The translations under genes and the position numbers were made by a program. Below the pieces are notes generated by a model that worked only from the letters and a program-made list of their open reading frames with translations, ran no database searches and was not told the origin of the DNA. Of a DNA stretch of 64,000 bases, positions 37,751 to 46,190 are shown one piece after another; position 1 is the first letter of the stretch; the number at the start of each line of letters is the position of its first letter. The stretch is from Rhizobium sp. Root1334 (GTDB lineage Bacteria; Pseudomonadota; Alphaproteobacteria; Rhizobiales; Rhizobiaceae): contig NZ_LMEY01000006.1 of the NCBI RefSeq assembly GCF_001426665.1, forward strand, positions 36,754 to 100,753. The letters run 5' to 3'.

Positions 37751-39121
37751 CTACACTGCAGACGTAGGGCAGGACGCGATGGCTGCTGCAACCAGCTTCG
37801 CCTGGACCCGGATATCGGGAACCGCCGTGATTTCCCAGAATTGTCCCGCCGTCAGAGCGCCAACGGCAAACATACGTGGCTGGGCGTGGCCGTTTGAATC
37901 AAGCACGCGGGATGCCTTGTCGATCGCAATCCCGAGACCAAGCGCGTCGGCGCTGATCATACCTGCCTTCAACATCTCCTTCAGGAGCGGGGAGTGGTTG
38001 ACGCCAGCCCGCTCCATCCCCGTACAGTTCACGATCCAGTCCGTCTCGAACGACGCCGATCGATCACATAAGCGCGGGCGATAGGTGACTGCGACACCAT
38101 TTTGGCTCTCCAAGATGGATTTCACAAATCCGGCATGCAGCTGGACAGTGCCATTTTTGATCAAGGAATCGAACCCTTCGAACACCGCCGGTGAAATGCG
38201 ATGACGGTGGACGTTCCACCAGGGCAGAGCATGCCGAAGAAAACGTGCACGCTGCTCGCGAGACAACTCCTGCCATAATGCCTGAGTGTCCGGCCTCAGG
38301 CCGTCCATCACAGCGCGCCAGTCTGCTCCCTCCCTAATCTGCCGGCGCAGGGCACCGAGAATTGCACTGATCTGCCGTTGGCCAGCCGGCAATGCAGGCT
38401 TGATGGGAGACACCCGGTGCGAGTGATGGGGATGCGGCACGAGGCCCCTTCGCGACAAGACGCGAATCTCGCCTCGATGGCCGCGAGCGCGCAATGCCAG
38501 GACTTGATCGATCATCGTCAAACCTGAGCCCAGAACGCAAACCCGGTCCCTCTCCCCTACCCTCAGCAACCAGTTCAAGCGCCAGGGATTCTTGATGATG
38601 TGGCGTTTGGCGCCGGCCGCTAACCCATCAGGCGAGACCGGCAGTTGCGCGTTACCGACACCGAGACAGAACACGACCGTCTGTGCAATCAGTTCCGCAG
38701 CATTGTCCAGTTGAAAGACCGTGCCGACCCGGTACTGCTCAACGCAGCCTGTTGCCTTGGCCTTGATGAAGCTGACTTTCGCTCTGTCGTGACCGCGCAG
38801 CAGGGACGCCAGCGTGTCTCTCAAATACAGCCCGTAATCGCCGCGGGAGGCAAAATCGTCGCCAGATTTCCCCTTGCCCTTTGCTTCCAGCCACATCAGG
38901 AAATCGTCTGGCTTATCTGGAAAGACACTCATGCGACCAGCGGGCACATTCAAGCGATGAAGATGGAATTCGGTCCGATAGGCCGTACCGCGGCCAAATC
39001 CGCGGTTGTCGCCAATGATTGCGATCGAACTCGACGTTGGAAGCAGTTGTAGAAGATTGATTGTCACGGCTATTGCCGAGAAACCGGAGCCAACAACAAC
39101 GATATCGTAAACCAACCACAT
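37751..39121 (-). CDS. FAD/NAD(P)-binding protein (PF13454-type)
   Basis: About 456 residues. The N-terminal VYDIVVVGSGFSAIAVTINL is an FAD-binding Rossmann motif; GRGTAYRTEFHLHRLNVPAGRMS and DFLMWLEA follow, as in the HpnW/lysine-N6-hydroxylase-related family (FAD-NAD(P)-binding). A second dinucleotide motif VLGSGLTMIDQV lies near residue 210. It is cytoplasmic, with unknown substrate. The ATG at 39121 abuts GGAG, while a TTG at 39115 would have better spacing, so the start is uncertain by two codons. It converges with the formyltransferase gene. A role in polysaccharide modification is only guilt by location. Confidence 0.8.
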   Translation of the reverse strand: MWLVYDIVVVGSGFSAIAVTINLLQLLPTSSSIAIIGDNRGFGRGTAYRTEFHLHRLNVPAGRMSVFPDKPDDFLMWLEAKGKGKSGDDFASRGDYGLYLRDTLASLLRGHDRAKVSFIKAKATGCVEQYRVGTVFQLDNAAELIAQTVVFCLGVGNAQLPVSPDGLAAGAKRHIIKNPWRLNWLLRVGERDRVCVLGSGLTMIDQVLALRARGHRGEIRVLSRRGLVPHPHHSHRVSPIKPALPAGQRQISAILGALRRQIREGADWRAVMDGLRPDTQALWQELSREQRARFLRHALPWWNVHRHRISPAVFEGFDSLIKNGTVQLHAGFVKSILESQNGVAVTYRPRLCDRSASFETDWIVNCTGMERAGVNHSPLLKEMLKAGMISADALGLGIAIDKASRVLDSNGHAQPRMFAVGALTAGQFWEITAVPDIRVQAKLVAAAIASCPTSAV

Positions 39122-39282
39122 CTCCGATCAATCGTCTGTCATGCGTACTGACATGGCACGAACGGAAAATTCGATGAAGTTCAATCTCTGCCGAGCCTAT
39201 CCTATCAATTAAGAAAGGCAATCAGCGACAGCATGTGACGCGCGCGTTCAAGGATTCATATAGCCTCCTCGCGGCACCATAG

Positions 39283-40473
39283 CTAAGCGAACAAGAAATC
39301 AGCACTGCTGAAATTGGACGCGCTCAAACTATTGGCTGGATCATCGACAAGCACCGAGAACACTTTCCCAGCGGCATCGTAGCCTTTAATCAGAACACCT
39401 CCGGTTGGATCATCGTAGGCATAAACCGTACCGGCCGCACCCGAGCTCGAATATTGCCGGATGCCAATTTTTTCCAGAACAAGAATATCGACGCCATCTT
39501 GAAAATCCATAATGGTATCCTGCCCAAGAAAAGCGCCGGCGCCCTTGAATACAAACCTGTCGGCATCTGCACCGCCCCACAGCACATCCACCCCTGAATC
39601 GCCGATGAGAGTATCCTGGCCCGCATCGCCGTTTAGAACGTCATCTCCGTCACCGCCGTAGAACAGGTCATTGCCGGCGCCGCCATTCAGGACGTCATTG
39701 CCGCCCTCACCGCTTAAACTATCTGCGCCGGCATCCCCGAATGCAATGTCGGCCCCGCCGCCCAGTTCGATCCTGTCGTTGCCATCGCCGCCGCGCGCCT
39801 CGTCGATGCCGCCTTCGGAATCGATGATATCATTTCCATCACCACCGGAGAGAAAGTTGTCACCATCTCCACCATCAACCTTGTCGTCGCCGTCACCGCC
39901 GAACATCCGGTCGTTACCGGCCTGCCCTTTCAAGAGATCCTTTCCGCCTTCGCCGTAGATCAGATCGTTACCAGCTCCGCCGCTCACTGCTTGCTGCGTC
40001 ATCAGGCCGGTGGCTGGGTCGATACGTTCACCAAATCCATCATTTCCTGAACCGGCATAGATCACATCATCGCCATCGGCCGCGTCGATATATTCCTCAC
40101 CGGCTCCACCATAAATCGTGTCGTTACCAGCGCCACCGAGAATATGGTCATGACCATCGCCTCCATCGATGAAGTCGTCGCCCTGACCGCCCTCGAAAAT
40201 GTCGTTACCTAGGCCGCCGATAAAATGGTCGTCGCCCGCGCCACCATCGAAACTATCTTTCCCGTCGCCCCCTTCGGCGTAGTCGTTTCCGGGGCCAGCC
40301 TTGAAGAAATCGTCTCCGAGGCCTCCGTAAAGCCTGTCGTTACCATCGCCGCCATCGAGGTAGTCGTTGCCGTCATATCCCCACAACACGTCGTCGCCGG
40401 CGTAGCCATAAATCGTATCTGCGTCATTGGCGCCGAACAACACGTCTGCCAGCAGAGTTCCCTTGAGAATCAT
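39283..40473 (-). CDS. RTX (hemolysin-type calcium-binding) repeat protein 2
   Basis: 396 residues from the ATG at 40473, with AGGGGGATG upstream. It is nearly wholly GGxGxDxxx calcium repeats and ends in a FSSADFLFA tail. It shares with RTX protein 1 the opening MILKGTxLA, the insert [16 protein letters not shown] at the same place, and an equal length, so the two arose by duplication with the genes between them (35.2-39.1 kb) now unrelated. Likely exported by a type I system encoded elsewhere. Without a catalytic domain, a structural or matrix-binding role is more likely than an enzymatic one. Confidence 0.9.
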   Translation of the reverse strand: MILKGTLLADVLFGANDADTIYGYAGDDVLWGYDGNDYLDGGDGNDRLYGGLGDDFFKAGPGNDYAEGGDGKDSFDGGAGDDHFIGGLGNDIFEGGQGDDFIDGGDGHDHILGGAGNDTIYGGAGEEYIDAADGDDVIYAGSGNDGFGERIDPATGLMTQQAVSGGAGNDLIYGEGGKDLLKGQAGNDRMFGGDGDDKVDGGDGDNFLSGGDGNDIIDSEGGIDEARGGDGNDRIELGGGADIAFGDAGADSLSGEGGNDVLNGGAGNDLFYGGDGDDVLNGDAGQDTLIGDSGVDVLWGGADADRFVFKGAGAFLGQDTIMDFQDGVDILVLEKIGIRQYSSSGAAGTVYAYDDPTGGVLIKGYDAAGKVFSVLVDDPANSLSASNFSSADFLFA

Positions 40474-40876
40474 TGCTTCATCCCCCTGATATTTTAGGAC
40501 GGAAGGCGCCACGATGGCGGTTCAAGCCCCGTCTAGGCTTTCAATCGGCGAAAAAATGCTTCGAGAAATCACGGCGCTGAGTGCTGAATTCGAAAAATAT
40601 GAGAGGAGCCTAAAATAACACTGTGGACCTGGTTTTACAACGTGGAACGGTAATCGCACATTCCTGGATGTTGAAGAGAATATGAGATAGGACGCGCCCT
40701 GCCAAATTGGGCCTTCACCAAATAACCGATCAGTTTACAGGCGAGCGGGATACCGTCGGGCAAGTCAACGCGCATGAGCATCATTGCATAAACAGTAGCA
40801 ATACCTACATTAGGTCTTTATTAATCTCTGGCCATTAAACTTGCCACCGCCTAGATAAATCAGGCGTGGGGAGGGC
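40474..40876. promoter_or_regulatory. Leader of RTX gene 2 and start region of a small plus-strand gene
   Basis: 403 bases between divergent starts. A/T-rich stretches at about 40585-40625 and 40785-40860. No RNA gene seen. Confidence 0.35.
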
Positions 40877-40879
40877 ATG

Positions 40880-41080
40880 ATGCCATGCGACCTTTGGACC
40901 GTCGCGCAATCACTCGCAGACGATAGAGGGATTGCTGATTTCGAACTCGCGATAGCGATTGAATATATCGACCGGAATCTTCAGGTAGCCCAAAGAAGCG
41001 GTAGGCGGACATCGCCAGATATTGACCGCTTGAAGCGGGTGCTTGAGTTGGCGATCCAGCATCGCCGCCACGAACTGTAA
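40880..41080 (+). CDS. Small hypothetical protein
   Basis: 66 residues from the ATG at 40880, which has GGGGAGGG five bases upstream, a strong ribosome site (an ATG at 40877 is too close to it). The protein is mostly helical in character (FELAIAIEYIDRNLQ, DIDRLKRVLELAIQ) with no signal peptide or known domain. It is alone on the plus strand between RTX gene 2 and a sulfotransferase gene, both on the minus strand. I do not recognise it; the ribosome site and protein-like composition are the only support. Confidence 0.45.
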   Translation: MPCDLWTVAQSLADDRGIADFELAIAIEYIDRNLQVAQRSGRRTSPDIDRLKRVLELAIQHRRHEL

Positions 41081-41177
41081 ATGGCCGATCGCAAAATGAA
41101 CATCGCATGCCAAGTGCGAGCGGTCGACAGAACTCCGGGAAATTCCAGTTCGCGCCAGCCAAAAATCGGAGAGCCAA

Positions 41178-42119
41178 TCAAGCAGGCAGCCGGAAATTGG
41201 GCGTATTGAAATCTGCGCTGGTCGCAGCCAAGAGTTTCTTGGCATCAGGTGTCAGATCGCGGCGGCAGTATTCTTCAATGCGCGCAATCTCGTCATCGCT
41301 CAGATAATCGTGAAATCCGCCCACAAGGCCTTTGCGCATGCGCATGCTCTGCAGGTCAGTACGATCGTATTCGTGTGCTGGGATGCCTTCGGCGACTTCC
41401 ATTTCCTGCATCTTTTCGAACTGGCCCGCATCTACGGCAGCTTTAAGAACGGCAGGCTTGACCTCACATCCCAGGAAATTGAGTATCCCTTCGATCTCCT
41501 TCAGCGGGACGGCCGAAAGGTTTTCGTAGCTCACAATGTGGTGACGTCTGCCGGAGAGACCGCCGGCCCATCCGTTCAGATAGGAGATCATCTTGGGCAT
41601 TCCGTAGTCGGCATCGTCGATGAAGTCCGACAACGAACCCGAAAAACGCCCCTTGTGCCGCGTGGCATGGAAAAAGCCCGAGACGAGGACATCCCTCGGA
41701 TCGCGAACCATGATGATAATCGGCAGCTTGGGCGGGACCTGTGATCTGGCTTCGTGGCTGACAACCACCATTGGCATCTTGCCATGTGCACCTTGGGATA
41801 TAAAGGCAGGAATCCCGCGTATCGCGTCCAAGTCGAAATTCGGCACAAGCGCAAACATATTATGCAAGTTGGTTTTGGCGTTGTCGCCAAAGGCCGCCGC
41901 GAAATAAAACGACAATATATAGCGCAGCCAAGTTCGCCCAGATTTCGGAAAAGAAACCAGACAAGCATCTGCTTTTTCCGCATGCCGCGTGAGAGCGGCC
42001 CCCTTGCGCCGCTTGCGTAGAAATTTCCAGAAATATCGCAATGTCTCGTACGGTTCCTTCAACCCTCTCCAAATCCCATGTGGTTTCTTTCCGTTGGATT
42101 CATATGAAACGGGCATCAT
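41178..42119 (-). CDS. PAPS-dependent sulfotransferase (2)
   Basis: About 313 residues from the ATG at 42119 (42116 also possible). It has the 5'-phosphosulfate loop SFPKSGRTWLRYIL, the 3'-phosphate motif VRDPRDVLVSGFFHAT and a C-terminal RKGLVGGFHDYLSDDEI, matching the RKGxxGxWK-like end of animal-type cytosolic sulfotransferases. It differs strongly from sulfotransferase 1 at 16.2 kb, so the two probably act on different acceptors. It should use PAPS made by CysD/CysNC of this locus. It is on the minus strand with a glycosyltransferase gene upstream. The acceptor is unknown. Confidence 0.9.
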   Translation of the reverse strand: MMPVSYESNGKKPHGIWRGLKEPYETLRYFWKFLRKRRKGAALTRHAEKADACLVSFPKSGRTWLRYILSFYFAAAFGDNAKTNLHNMFALVPNFDLDAIRGIPAFISQGAHGKMPMVVVSHEARSQVPPKLPIIIMVRDPRDVLVSGFFHATRHKGRFSGSLSDFIDDADYGMPKMISYLNGWAGGLSGRRHHIVSYENLSAVPLKEIEGILNFLGCEVKPAVLKAAVDAGQFEKMQEMEVAEGIPAHEYDRTDLQSMRMRKGLVGGFHDYLSDDEIARIEEYCRRDLTPDAKKLLAATSADFNTPNFRLPA

Positions 42120-42580
42120 GGATGGAACCCTTGTTGATTGGCAAAGCCATATCCGCAACTGATAGTTTTACACCGCAATTCTACAGAATTTAAAAATCAA
42201 CTCCCATAACGGAAGTATTTACATTCAACGACGACGATGTTTCTAATATAAGAGAGGTTATATTTCATAACATCCTGGAATGCATCGCATCGATGCTGCA
42301 TTCCCTGCATTTTATATATTACTAAATGTACAAAGTGCCCACAAGTGATAATTTCACTTCTCTCTGGCGCTAGTCTGCCCCCGAAATGAAACCACACTCA
42401 GGCATTGAGCGGAAGGTAATCCGACGCCTGCAGTTGCTTCGCCGCAGGTCAATTTCGCGCGGCTTCAGAACCCACGTGGACGGTTCAGTTCTCATGGCCG
42501 GCCCTTCTGCAAGGGAGAACGCCAAATCGCCGATGCTCAGGATTTTCTGAGATGAGCATCCAAAAGCAGGCGCGCGCAAC
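42120..42580. other. A/T-rich intergenic region, no gene seen
   Basis: About 460 bases between minus-strand genes, very A/T-rich at 42170-42370. It should hold the promoter of sulfotransferase gene 2. Confidence 0.4.
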
Positions 42581-42606
42581 GCGCACTCTCAAAATGGAAA
42601 GTGCGC
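42581..42606 (-). terminator. Hairpin after glycosyltransferase 5
   Basis: GCGCACT at 42581-42587 and AGTGCGC at 42600-42606 form a 7-bp stem immediately after the stop codon of the gene ending at 42607. The T run is weak, so termination is only possible. Confidence 0.45.
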
Positions 42607-43695
42607 CTACAAAAGAACTTCCTTGCGAATCCTGTCATGTTCCAGCTGCACCGCGGAAGTTCCAGCTTTTTGCTGGACAATGGCCTGACCTGCTTTCCTG
42701 CGAGCGTAAATTATATGCGGCCGCGTGTGGATGAGCTCCATTATAGCTTGAGCCACCGAACGGGGTGTCGTGTCCATCAAGACGATCGCATTGCTGTCAT
42801 TTGCGTAGCCCGGTATTCCACCGACAGGTGCCAATATTGCCGGAATCCCCTTCCACAGCGCCTCCAGCGCAACAAAGCAAAGCCCCTCATGCTTACTTGT
42901 CAGGAGGAAACAGTTAAAATCCGGCTGGTCATACCAGTTCTCTACGAAGCCGGGAAAGAACACCCGATCCGCCACGCCCAGATTTTTACACCGCTCCATC
43001 AGCGAGGCTTTTAAATAGCCCTCCCCGTAGATGTGGAGTTCAACATAAATTTCCCGTTGCTTTAATGCCGAGATCGCTTCGATTGCCACTACATGGTTTT
43101 TAACGTGCGTAAACCGTCCAGCCATCACGATCCTGAGCTTCGAATAGTCCGAAACCATTTCAAGTTCAGGGGATGCTTCGAAAGAAATGAGCGGAACGAC
43201 ATAGTGCCGAGCTGGCTTCTTTAAATAGTAATTTTCCAATGAAGAGCGGCCCGTCTCAATACAATCGAAGAACGCCACATCGACGAGCGGCGATGTGGCC
43301 AAAAACAGGTACTTATATGCCAGCTTCGCGAGCTTGGTGTTGTGCTCGAAAGATATAATCGTGCGAACGCCACACAGCGACCCAACGATCCTTCCAATAA
43401 TGTTGGCTTGAGGCAGCGAGAGGATCAAAATATCCGGCGCTTTGAGCCTGACCAGCTGGAGCAGCCGGACGCTTGCTACAGCCATACTGAACATTGACGG
43501 CTTTTGTCTCGGGACCAGCACGGTTGTCCGAATGTTCAACAGCTTGAGTTCTTCCAGAAGCTCGCCGCTTCCCGCAACAAGGGAAATTACATACAGAACG
43601 CAGCCATTGTAAAATCCGCTTTCGATCAGCTTCTTCAGACCAATCTCGGCACCGCCGCGGTTCAACGCCGTGATTACGTAGAATATCGTCTTCAA
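42607..43695 (-). CDS. GT4 family glycosyltransferase (5)
   Basis: 362 residues from a TTG at 43695, which has AGAGGTGG upstream. N-terminal FYVITALNRGGAEIGLKKLI, middle VMAGRFTHVKNHVVAIEAI, and C-terminal LTSKHEGLCFVALEALWKGI with GGIPGYANDSNAI, the GT-B donor region of the TuaC/EpsF-like transferases. It is the last glycosyltransferase of the Wzx/Wzy locus before the change of gene content at 44 kb. Donor sugar unknown. Confidence 0.89.
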   Translation of the reverse strand: MKTIFYVITALNRGGAEIGLKKLIESGFYNGCVLYVISLVAGSGELLEELKLLNIRTTVLVPRQKPSMFSMAVASVRLLQLVRLKAPDILILSLPQANIIGRIVGSLCGVRTIISFEHNTKLAKLAYKYLFLATSPLVDVAFFDCIETGRSSLENYYLKKPARHYVVPLISFEASPELEMVSDYSKLRIVMAGRFTHVKNHVVAIEAISALKQREIYVELHIYGEGYLKASLMERCKNLGVADRVFFPGFVENWYDQPDFNCFLLTSKHEGLCFVALEALWKGIPAILAPVGGIPGYANDSNAIVLMDTTPRSVAQAIMELIHTRPHIIYARRKAGQAIVQQKAGTSAVQLEHDRIRKEVLL

Positions 43696-44294
43696 TATCC
43701 ACCTCTACTGACGCTATGCGACCATCTCGCGATGAACAATTTTGGAAAAAACAAGAACAAACCAAAAATTTTTCGCCTGCAAAAAACACATCGCAACAGT
43801 GAAGGTTACAATCCGGAAAACATATGAAACCAATTCCATTTCCAGCAAAATCATTTCAATTTCGCTGTGCCGGATGTGGCTTGACGGGGACATCGTCGGT
43901 ATTCTCGAGGACGATAGTCTATCACACGCGCAATTCAACGGTAAAGCTGCGCTTCCACAAGGCACAAGATCAGCGGCAACAGAGTTGCAATCCAAGCGGT
44001 CGGCGGAGATGGTTTTCCAAGACTGCTGCATTCGGCAACTGAATTGAAGCTGTCGCTTGAAGGGCCAAGCCTAACATCCTTTGCCCTCTCTCGGGAAATG
44101 TCGCCCTCCCCAAAATGGTGTCTTCACTGTCAAAATCAGCTCCAACACCCCGGGGCCAAAGTTACCAAAAGGAGTACTAACAGCCGCTGGTATCGCAGTT
44201 TCCTTCCCCCTTTCGAAGTCTATTGCCGCTCGAGATGAGAGGGTGTAGCTTGATATCCACCAGACGTTCTAATCTTCTTTGGGGAGCTGAAGTA
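43696..44294. promoter_or_regulatory. Divergent A/T-rich region before the E1-lipoyl operon
   Basis: 599 bases between divergent genes, with no supported gene. The left half is A/T-rich. The promoter of the E1 alpha operon should lie here; GGGGAG at about 44280 is the ribosome site I use for that gene. Confidence 0.4.
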
Positions 44295-45248
44295 GTGGCG
44301 TCGTCAACAGCACCTGATTTTGCGTTTTCGCAACTGGAAGTTCATAAGGGAACTTCGTCTCTCGGGCTCGAGCTACCGACTGTTGTCCGGTTTTATCAGC
44401 AAATGATGCTGATACGCCTCGTGGAAGAGCGTTTGCTTGATCTCTTTTCCCAGGGTCTTCTGTTTGGCACGACACACACCTCAATCGGCCAGGAGGCAAA
44501 TGCTGTGGGCGTGGTCAACGCGCTCGATCGGGAACGGGACATCGTGTGGAGCAACCATCGCTGCCATGGGCATTTCATTGCGTACTCGGGTGAAGTCGAA
44601 GGCTTGATAGCCGAAATCATGGGACGTGTAACCGGCGTCTGCGGAGGACGCGGCGGCAGCCAGCACCTGTGCTTCCGCAATTTCCACTCAAATGGCATCC
44701 AGGGGGGCTTAACCCCCGTGGCCGTTGGCGCCGCTCTGGCACGCAAGCACGAGGGCGCTGTTGCCGTCGCTTTCCTCGGCGACGGCACGATGGGCGAGGG
44801 CGCCGTCTACGAGAGCCTGAACCTCGCGTCCGTTTTCCGCGCTCCCGTTATCTTTGTGATCGAGGACAACGAAATCGCCCAAACGACTCCCAAAGCGATG
44901 ACTGTCTCGGGTTCGATCGTTGCCAGGGCCGAACCTTTCGGCATCCGTACGTTTGCATACGATGGTAACGATCCCGTTGAGATATTTGAACTTACCCGGG
45001 AAGCCGTAAGCTATGCCCGCGCTGAATCCCGCCCCTGCTGGCTCTATTTGCGAACCGAGCGAATAGGCCCTCACAGCAAGGGAGACGACACGCGGCCGGC
45101 CTTGCGCCTTGAGCAGGCGCGGGCGCGCGATCCTATCCCCCCAATGCAGCGGCGCGTTGCGAATTTCGAGGAGATCGACGCCTTTTGCCGATCCGTTGTG
45201 GACCGCGCCGTGGAATCTGCGAGTTCCGCTCTTCTGGCGCGAGGGTGA
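44295..45248 (+). CDS. 2-oxoacid (pyruvate/acetoin-type) dehydrogenase E1 alpha subunit
   Basis: 317 residues from the GTG at 44295 (GGGGAG upstream); an ATG at 44235 would add 20 residues. The thiamine-diphosphate motif runs from GDGTMGEGAVYESLNL to FVIEDN, the usual GDG-N spacing. Upstream are RLVEERLLDLFSQGLL and HTSIGQEANAVG, and GGRGGSQHL in the substrate region, as in AcoA/PdhA alpha subunits. With the beta subunit it decarboxylates a 2-oxo acid and passes the acyl group to a lipoyl arm. The next two genes are E1 beta (3-base gap) and the lipoyl fusion. The 2-oxo acid is unknown, and no E3 or normal E2 gene is nearby. Confidence 0.93.
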   Translation: MASSTAPDFAFSQLEVHKGTSSLGLELPTVVRFYQQMMLIRLVEERLLDLFSQGLLFGTTHTSIGQEANAVGVVNALDRERDIVWSNHRCHGHFIAYSGEVEGLIAEIMGRVTGVCGGRGGSQHLCFRNFHSNGIQGGLTPVAVGAALARKHEGAVAVAFLGDGTMGEGAVYESLNLASVFRAPVIFVIEDNEIAQTTPKAMTVSGSIVARAEPFGIRTFAYDGNDPVEIFELTREAVSYARAESRPCWLYLRTERIGPHSKGDDTRPALRLEQARARDPIPPMQRRVANFEEIDAFCRSVVDRAVESASSALLARG

Positions 45249-45251
45249 CCC

Positions 45252-46184
45252 ATGCGCGTCGTCGAATCCATTAATCGCGCGCTTCACGACCTCATGGAAG
45301 CCAATCCCCGCCTCATGATCCTGGGAGAGGACATTCTCGATCCGTATGGCGGCGCCTTCAAGGTCACCAAGGGGCTTTCCTCAGCCCATCCGGATCGCGT
45401 CTGGACAACACCGATTAGCGAGGGGGGCATCGTCGGCATGGCCACGGGCCTCGCCCTCAAGGGTAGTCCCGTAATTGTCGAACTCATGTTCGGAGACTTC
45501 ATTGCCCTGGCTGCCGACCAGATCATCAACCATGCGGCCAAGTTCCGCTGGATGTACAACGATCAGGTTGAGGTCCCCATCATTATTCGCGCTCCCATGG
45601 GCGGGCGTCGTGGCTACGGGCCTACACACTCGCAAAGCCTGGAAAAGCACTTTTGCGGCGTGCCCGGTCTTACCGTGCTTGCCACGCATGAATATGCGGA
45701 TCCTGGCGCGCTACTGCACCGGGCTTTTGCTGCCCGGTCCCCTCACCTGATCATCGAGAACAAGGTCATGTATGCCAGGCCCGTCTTGGGCACACCAGCT
45801 CTTCCTCGGCCGCCGGATGCGGACATCGTGATCCTGACCTATGGTGGCTGCGTCGAGCACGCGGTCGCTGCTGCAAGCAAACTCGCCACGGAAGAGGAGA
45901 TCGCGACCCGTGTTGTGGCTATCGAACAGCTATCCCCCTTTCCTTACGAGGATGTCCGCGACCAGGTCGGAAATTGCACCCGCGTGCTCAGCGTAGAGGA
46001 AGGCTCTCCCGGCTGGGGTTTTGGGTCGGAGTGCGCGCGTGCGCTGATTGGCCGGGTCAAGCACTTCAGCGGATTGACCGGTCCTGACCACCCCATTCCA
46101 TCGAGCCGGGAATGGGAAGATGATGTGCTACCAGGCGTTAGCGCCATCCAGGCGGCGTGTATCGATCTTTACAAGAAGGGCTAG
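45252..46184 (+). CDS. 2-oxoacid dehydrogenase E1 beta subunit
   Basis: 310 residues. GAGGGTGACCC precedes the ATG, which follows the E1 alpha stop by three bases. The N-terminal MRVVESINRALHDLMEANPR and GEDILDPYGGAFKVTKGL are typical of the transketolase-like beta subunits; GGRRGYGPTHSQSLEKHF and the C-terminal transketolase_C part VLSVEEGSPGWGFGSE complete it. It forms the heterotetramer with E1 alpha and contributes to the thiamine site. It is slightly shorter than AcoB/PdhB (about 325-340), mostly at the C-terminal end. It ends six bases before the start codon of the fusion gene. Confidence 0.93.
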   Translation: MRVVESINRALHDLMEANPRLMILGEDILDPYGGAFKVTKGLSSAHPDRVWTTPISEGGIVGMATGLALKGSPVIVELMFGDFIALAADQIINHAAKFRWMYNDQVEVPIIIRAPMGGRRGYGPTHSQSLEKHFCGVPGLTVLATHEYADPGALLHRAFAARSPHLIIENKVMYARPVLGTPALPRPPDADIVILTYGGCVEHAVAAASKLATEEEIATRVVAIEQLSPFPYEDVRDQVGNCTRVLSVEEGSPGWGFGSECARALIGRVKHFSGLTGPDHPIPSSREWEDDVLPGVSAIQAACIDLYKKG

Positions 46185-46190
46185 GTGTTC

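Noticed and set aside
43742..44047. A 101-residue plus-strand frame before the E1 alpha gene
   Set aside because: It lies in A/T-rich intergenic sequence with a Lys/Ile-rich, domain-free translation and no ribosome site.
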